From assembly GCF_963583255.1 (NCBI RefSeq), contig NC_084807.1:28656381-28720380 (forward strand): a stretch of DNA of 64,000 nt. The letters run 5' to 3'. Every line of letters starts with the position of its first letter. The first letter of the stretch is position 1. Positions 58,204 to 64,000 of the stretch are shown piece after piece. This DNA is from Pyrus communis. Taxonomy: Eukaryota; Streptophyta; Magnoliopsida; Rosales; Rosaceae. Under the pieces are notes generated by a model. The model did no database searches. It was not told the origin of the DNA and worked only from the letters and a program-made list of their open reading frames with translations. Both the position numbers and the translations under genes were made by a program.

Positions 58204-58635
58204 TACCGCCAGCTGTATCATAGCAACATAATAACTACCTAAGGCAAGTCGTCAATTGTTTCCAAAGAAAAGAAAAGTCGTCGTCGACGTAAACTCTTAT
58301 CCACCAAATAATCGTCAATGATAAAATTGATCAAAACATGAAAAACTAATGGAAATTTTGACTCTTCAAATTATTAAACAAGATTTTGTAACTCAGTTGT
58401 TTAAAAGTATTTCTTTTTACATTTGTGGTTCTGTTTATATGACTCTCCTGTTAATTTAAATGTGTACGATTGACAATTCTAATTGTTAAACCCAATAATC
58501 ATGAATAACTGCCAAATAGATTAAATTTGAGTATGAAAATTTGGATATATTTTGAATATGAGAAAAAACCGTGAATATTATTCGGTTATGCTTATAGGGC
58601 CCCCAATTCGACCCGAATAATATATAATATAATAG

Positions 58636-58639
<4 letters not shown>

Positions 58640-58699
<60 letters not shown>
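58640..58699. repeat. (TA)n microsatellite
   Basis: About 30 TA units. Shorter (TA)n runs lie at 17470-17494 and 39911-39940 (the same site in the A and B flanks) and at 42230-42246, the equivalent of this one in the older block. Confidence 0.95.
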
Positions 58700-58702
<3 letters not shown>

Positions 58703-58854
58703 TCATTCACCGAATCTATTACTTTGAGAATACAAAAGTTGCATTTTGTGGAAAAGTTCAAAAGTTATGAATCAAAACCAATGAGAATTCAACGTAAACT
58801 CCTCCTCTTTTATTGTTTTTTTTTTTTTAACAAAAAAACAAGCCGAAGGCAAAT

Positions 58855-59765
58855 TTAAGCTCTTAGGCGATCTCTAATCGATCTGGTCAAAGGGTCATAA
58901 GTCAAAATATAATATGTTTTGACATGAAAATCATCTTCAACCGAGGACTAGGCCAAAGGGCTTGTGAGCCCCACCAGGCCAGTAGACTGGCCAAAAGGAG
59001 CCAGCCAGCCAGCCCGTTTGCACCAACCCAAACCCATGGTAGTTGACGTCATGTTATTGTTGGATTTGTTTTTTTTTTTTAGACGAATTTTAAAAAAATA
59101 TATATATATCTATTTTTTTTCCCTATAAATACTTAAGCCATTTCTACACAATTTCTCACATCATTTTCACAATTTCATACTATCTTACCTCATTTTAATA
59201 ACAATCTCCAACTGAAGGGAGGGCTATTTTTTAGCCCCATCAATAATATATTATTTTAAGTTTGTTATTTAATTTTGTCGGTTAATTAAGTTAAATTACC
59301 ATATTAAAATAAGGTTTCCGGACATATTTTGAGGTCCACTTGTCGCTAAATGTTGTTTTAAGTTTCATGTTATTAAATATTTTAATTTTACTTGCATGCT
59401 ACCAACTTAGACATTAAAATGAGGTAAGATAGTATGGAAGGGTGAAAAGGATGTGAGAAATTTTGTAGAAATGACTTAGGTATTTATAGGAAAAAAATAA
59501 AATTTTAAGTTTTTTTCTTAAATTTTGTCTTAAAAAAAAAAAAAAACTACATGACGTCAGCTAGCAACACAGCTGAGTCTAACTTTCGGGACTGGCTGGC
59601 TGGCTATGTTTGCCTAGCCCTCTGGCCATTTGGCTATATTTTGGCCTGGTGGGTCCTAAATTTTTTTGGCTCAACCTTCCATTGGAGATGAGTTTTGTGT
59701 CAAAACAAGTTATGTTTTGGCCTATAACCATATGGCCAGCTCGGCTAGAGATAGCCTTAGATTTC
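58855..59765. mobile_element. Large foldback element with about 350-bp arms
   Basis: Left arm (GGCGATCTCTAATCGATCTG onward) and right arm (reverse complement ending in GCTCGGCTAGAGATAGCCTT) pair over most of their length, including the CTGGCTGGCTGGC-type GC block and the TATAAATA-containing parts. There is no gene inside. Confidence 0.75.
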
Positions 59766-59906
59766 TCTCCATTTGTTAGTGAGAGGTTTTAGATTCAATT
59801 ATCGTCAAATGCGAATTTGAACCACATTATTGATAGCCCATTGTGAGGCTTAGCTCACCCCTACCCTCTTAGTATAGATAATATCGTTTGTTAAAAAAAA
59901 AAAAAC
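59757..59906 (+). repeat. SINE-like copy with poly(A)
   Basis: Contains GTTAGTGAGAGGTTTTAGA and ends TAGATAATATCGTTTGTT plus 13 A. Reverse-oriented 3' fragments of the same family lie at 29285-29345, 52121-52160 and 56432-56475. Confidence 0.6.
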
Positions 59907-60289
59907 TGAACATTCCACTACACCAACAAATGAATTTCTTCAATATACGTAATCTCTTATCCACTAAGTAGTCGTCAATAATAAAATTAATCAAAACATA
60001 AAAACATGAAAAAATAATGGTGATATTTATCAATATTAAATGAGTTTAAATTTCAAAATTTATGAAAGCATGCAAGTTTATTTGTTAATCATTGAGAGGT
60101 TCAGTGTAACCCACCAACGTGAAAAACGTTGGATGATCTTTTAATTATTTAAGGGGCTCAGGGTAGCCCACCAACGTAGAAAATGAAGCAAAGGTGTTGA
60201 TCATGTTGGAGTAGCTAGCTGTTTTTTTTTATTTTCTGGGTTAGTGGGATGTCTAGGGTTTGGACAGAAGTTGCGTTTTATGTCTTGTT

Positions 60290-60440
60290 ATAATCTCTTT
60301 CGGACCTCTAACCCTTTTAACCACTGTTTGGTCTTTTTCCTTGCTTTGTTTATAGCCTTTTCCTGGGGCTAGACTGCTTTTTAGCCTCCTTTGTTGTGGT
60401 TTTACCCTTTTTAATACGTTCTCCTTTTGGACCCAAAAAA
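60290..60440 (+). repeat. LINE-like 3' tail copy
   Basis: Same tail as at 30285-30420, ending TTCTCCTTTTGGACCCAAAAAAAG. Confidence 0.6.
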
Positions 60441-61635
60441 AGTTGAAGCAGCTGGCTCGGAAATATTTTTATTCATCACTTTTAAATGATGGTAATGTGG
60501 ATTATCATTTTTATCGATGTTAGATGAATTTTCTTGATATATGTGTAAGAAATAAACACAAATCTCAAAATTTAAATTCATATAATAGTTAAGTAGATTG
60601 TGACCGAGAGCAAAAATGCACCCAACTAATAATGATGCGTGACACATGTGTGGGACCCACAAAACTATTTATTTTATGAATTTGGATCCTTTGCATGTTT
60701 TTTCTTCTAACACTATACAAGGTTTTGTTACTAAGTATTACAGTCTTGTGATATTGCTGTTCACTTATGTGTAAAAGATCTTAGGTTCGAATCTCGTGAA
60801 TGATGAATTCAATACTAATTTAGGTTGTCATTGTGTGACCTAGGCAAACTCTCTTATCTTCTTACTGTAAAATATATAGTTGTAATAAGAAATAAAATAA
60901 AAAAATTAAATTAAAAAAACACACTATACAAGGCTTTTGATCGTAGCCACCGAAATTCATTCATTGGGTTGGCTTTTTACACTATATGAGGATTTCATTC
61001 ATTGGGTTGGAATAAATATATATACACAACTGTGCTTCTATAATCAGGGATTACAATCAAGTAAATATTATGTAAAAAGTCAACTACTATCAATTACAAT
61101 CAAATCATATATTCAGCTTCTCTATCCCTGACTTTATGGGATAGAGTTGATGTTGGTACTTGGTTGTATAAGGTAAGAACAAAATGGCCGAAGCAATGGT
61201 ATAAGTTAATTTCGCTAGTCATAACCACAGAAGCAAAACTGTCAACAACTCTTAGATTTATTAACATGCCGAAACCATTCCAACGAGATGTGGAACCGAA
61301 AAATGCCCAATATTATTGGATTGTTGAGCTTGTACGAGATGTTATTTTTATGCAAAAAATATCAATAAAACACTTGCAGTTGACTTAATTGCTTAAACCA
61401 CTTGTGCTAATGTCTTGTTGTTGTTTGCTTCCCGGAACATATATAACATCAAGCACTCTATATAGATAAGGTTTAGATTGCACATGATCAATATATAAAC
61501 ATAGAAAACGCTACCCAGGCTAAATATAAACAATATTGATTCGTGGCCAGAGCTATACAAATGTACTCAGCTAGAGTTGTGTATGGAACTCTTGACCATA
61601 ATTTGAGCATCTCGACTTTGACGTTTCTGAATATA
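60441..61635. other. Spacer with a promoter remnant of the 63857-type gene
   Basis: 60441-60720 and 60920-60960 match the region before the 31450 and 63857 start codons (ACACATGTGTGGGACCCAC, ACACTATACAAGGCTTTT). A SINE-like sequence lies between them. 61130-61390 has a 74-codon plus-strand frame I do not recognise. 61540-61635 is the CNGC D 3' flank. Confidence 0.45.
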
Positions 61636-62963
61636 CTAATTGCCTGCTGTCGATGGCAAGCTCCCACCATTGATATCCGCTATTCCAGCCGGGGACGGAC
61701 CTCGCGTCGCTGTGCCTAAACGACGGATGGTAGCAAGTGCCACCTCTTCAGGATTGTTACATTCCCAATATGGTTTGCATCTGGAGACTACAGTTTCCAA
61801 GTCCTGGGACATGAGCACAAATGCTTCTACTTTTGTCCGAGTTTTTGTTGGATTCTTAGATCGTTGGGCCCACCCTCATTCTAACGACACTGATACGTTA
61901 GGTGTGGGGTTGTATTAGTTAGATCGGGATAATTATATTTAAACCCCTTGGTTTTCTTTTCCATTTAGTTGTTCACACTTGAAGATCCACACATCGACTA
62001 ACGTCAGGTGTGGGGTTTTACCACAAAAGGTTTCGGTATTAGTTAGAGTGGGGTAATCATATTTAAACCCCTTGGTTTTGTTTTCCACCACCGATGTGGG
62101 ACTTTAACACTCTCCCTCACGTGTAACCCTATTTAGTTGTGAGGTTTTACCATAAAAAGTTTCGGTATTAGTTAGAATAGGGTAATTATATTTAAACCCC
62201 TTGGTTTTCTTTCCTACCACCGATGTGGGACTTTAACACTTTCCCTCACGTGTAACCTCATTTAGTTGTCCTCAACTTTATCACTTACACAATCCGTCAA
62301 GTGTGAGGTTATACTACAAAATACCACGATATTAGTTAGAATGAGGTAATTATATTTAAACCCTTGATTTTCTTTCCCACCACCAATGTGCGACTTTAAC
62401 AGTTTTAACATGTTCGCTGGAGATTGGAACTTCGGTGAAACAGTTTGATGCCCAATCGAGAAGTTCTTCTCTGTAAAAGTTACCTTTCCCGAGGTGCTTG
62501 ATGGACATTGATGAGATTCCTTACCCAGCATGACCGTCACTCGATGATGCGTAGGTCCACATTGTCCCTTTGATAATGAACATGCAATCGAGTGGATCTC
62601 CCATTCGAAAAACGAAGGTGTTCTCACTGTACGTCACTGTCTTCTGACAGTCGCATATCAACGTCAACACTTTTTCATCCCTATCCTTAAGCATATTTAC
62701 ATATACAACAACACACAAGCGCGCAGACATATATCATCAGAAAAACATTGCAGTGAAAATGGATGGCATTAATAGACGGAGATGGATCGAGTTTTGAAGA
62801 AAATACTTTTCTAAGTGCATCCATGAAAAGAAAGCGTTTTATAGATCTTTTGCTTTGCCAAGAAAGAATAAGGAATGGGTTGTGGACATCAGCATCTGGG
62901 TATTTTTTTTCAATGCTTTCTCTATGCTATTCATGATATCGTTCTTGATATCATCAGGGGATT
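61636..62963 (-). pseudogene. Copy D: CNGC 3' remnant (exons 6-7) split by a solo LTR
   Basis: Part of exon 6 (62963 to about 62795) and exon 7 (about 62690-62402 and 61845-61636) align to copy C. The nucleotide-binding domain is cut by a 556-bp solo LTR at 61846-62401. The acceptor before exon 7 reads TAT-GTAAAT instead of TAG-GTAAAA and looks lost. The tail ends LPSTAGN like copy C, and the 3' flank (61540-61636) also matches that of C (52420-52507). Exon 6 homology stops abruptly at 62963, where a dispersed repeat begins, so exons 1-5 are missing. Confidence 0.85.
61846..62401 (-). mobile_element. Solo LTR inserted in the last CNGC exon of copy D
   Basis: On the minus strand it starts TGTTAAAGTCGCACATTGG and ends GAATCCAACA, flanked by GTTTT at 61841-61845 and 62402-62406. 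It contains three diverged tandem copies of a 120-160-bp unit (TTTCGGTATTAGTTAGA, TATATTTAAACCCCTTGG, CACCGATGTGGGACTTTAAC). Confidence 0.85.
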
Positions 62964-63108
62964 TGTTGTGAAACATTGTTCAACTGTCCAACTTTCAGTT
63001 TTATCACGTCCCGAAACCAAATTAGTATAGATGCACTGTGAAAGCATTATTGATTAATTATTGAGGGATTCAGGGTGACCCACCAACATAGAGTTTCATT
63101 TTCTTATG

Positions 63109-63313
63109 GAAAGAGATTATCTTCGGATTTCTTTCTCCTAATCCATCAAATCATGGAATTCATACCGTTGAAATTTGATCTAACAGTTGAAGTTATTATA
63201 ACTTTTAAAGTAAGCCCTTGTTTGTAGCCGTTGGATCAAATTTCAACTACACGATTTCTCTGATTTAGTGAATTAGAAAGAAAAAGATCCGGAGTATCCC
63301 TTTCCTTTAATTA
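63109..63313. mobile_element. Foldback MITE
   Basis: GGAAAGAGATTATCTTCGG at the left and CCGGAGTATCCCTTTCC at the right are inverted. The inner halves (GTTGAAATTTGATCTAAC and GTTGGATCAAATTTCAAC) also pair. It resembles 22659-22858 in plan. Confidence 0.7.
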
Positions 63314-63329
63314 TGTCCTGTTAAAACCC

Positions 63330-63486
63330 CTTTCCGAACATCTAACCGTCTTTGATCGAAGTTTGGTCTTTTTTCTTGCTTTGTTTGTAGTCCCTTCCTG
63401 GGGCTGGTGCTTTTTAGCCTTCTTTGTTGTTCTCGGCTGGATTTTACCCATTTTAATATATTCCCCTTTTCGACCATAAAAATAAG
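63330..63486 (+). repeat. LINE-like 3' tail copy
   Basis: Same tail family as 30285-30420 and 60290-60440; ends TTCGACCATAAAAATAAG. Separated from the dispersed repeat by a foldback MITE. Confidence 0.55.
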
Positions 63487-63856
63487 AAATTTTTAATTAT
63501 GATGGGAATACGGATGGTATACCACGGGTTTTTATATAAGTGTTGGAAAATTTTATTTTTTAAGTTATTAACTTTTTAACATACATATCCTACCATTTAT
63601 ATAACAACAAATGGTATACCATTCCGTGTGTTAATCACATTGAAAAATCTCTCTATAAAAACTACACCTGGCACGCATGTGTGGAACTCACAAGACTAAT
63701 TATTTTCTGAATTTGGATCCTCTGCATGGTTTTTTCCCCTGCAACACTATGCAAGGCTTTTAATCCTAGGCACTCAATTATGCCACGTAATTTAGTTTTA
63801 ATTTTATCCCCTTCACCATTGCCCATGACTGTCTGCATCACTTTGAATTCAGTGCC

Positions 63857-64000
63857 ATGGTTATCCTCCGATTCTTTTCCCTCCCTCTTCTCACTATCCT
63901 GTCGGCGGCCGAAGAGTTGAGTCACTATCCAACGCAGACATGGAAATTCCTTCAAACCAAGAGCTTTTTTTTTTTCTTTTTTTTCTCAATAAAAAAAAAA
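63857..64000 (+). CDS. Partial open frame with signal-peptide-like start at the window edge, unknown
   Basis: ATG 63857 opens MVILRFFSLPLLTILSAAEE, a typical short hydrophobic leader, followed by LSHYPTQTWKFLQTKS. The frame stays open to base 64000, but the last 40 bases are T- and A-runs, so the true exon probably ends near 63960. A broken relative sits at 31450 and promoter-only relatives at 60640-60990. I do not recognise the family; this may equally be another remnant. Confidence 0.35.
   Translation, partial: MVILRFFSLPLLTILSAAEELSHYPTQTWKFLQTKSFFFFFFFSIKKK

Larger units (their letters stand above)
56838..58800. repeat. Older duplicated block, second copy
   Basis: Matches the block at 40430-42350 but lacks the MITE at 40625-41082 and carries the element at 57386-58203 instead. 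It ends in a (TA)n run and the foldback at 58855. Confidence 0.65.

Noticed and set aside
58486..58761. Minus-strand frame with a long Ile-Tyr run
   Set aside because: Translation of the (TA)n microsatellite.

Overview
The window looks like repeat-rich plant nuclear DNA from a eudicot. Protein matches (plant-type cyclic nucleotide-gated channels), a Cassandra TRIM element with a 5S-like LTR, Athila-type, PIF/Harbinger, Helitron and plant L1 elements all fit. A Rosaceae genome such as apple or pear is my best guess from the repeat types; the sequence does not prove it. No organelle or bacterial signal was seen.

The backbone is a tandem cluster of CNGC genes on the minus strand in seven states of decay: A (1-10915), E1 (26520-27480), E2 (28320-29713), B (33565-37272), F (44707-45350), C (52508-55788) and D (61636-62963). 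A and B, with their flanks (about 1-17567 and 33587-40011), are near-identical copies of one segmental duplication. Only B keeps seven splice-compatible exons and an open frame (689 aa). A has two frameshifts and a lost splice donor, C has one 1-bp deletion, and E1, E2, D and F are fragments.

Because A and B are so alike, each acts as the empty site for insertions in the other. A carries a 7.26-kb Athila-like LTR element without pol (2165-9424, 5-bp duplication) and a 4.5-kb PIF/Harbinger element with both ORFs intact (11090-15606, TTA duplication). B carries a 640-bp Cassandra element (38938-39577, 5-bp duplication). These three insertions followed the A/B duplication.

Between the channel copies, 17.9-19.6 kb holds rearranged head-to-head Athila-type LTR pieces, 19.6-21.9 kb a 5'-truncated L1-type LINE with RT and RNase H regions, and 22.9-26.0 kb a second, internally deleted Harbinger element. 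40-45 kb and 56.8-59.8 kb are a second, older duplicated block containing large foldback elements. 46.7-51.8 kb holds two solo LTRs of one family carrying iterated hairpin motifs. 61.8-62.4 kb is a solo LTR inside the last exon of copy D. Smaller elements include two Helitrons, a MULE-type MITE with a 9-bp duplication, several foldback MITEs and SINE-like copies. The right edge (63.65-64 kb) holds a short open frame with a signal-peptide-like start, repeated in broken form at 31.3-31.6 kb.
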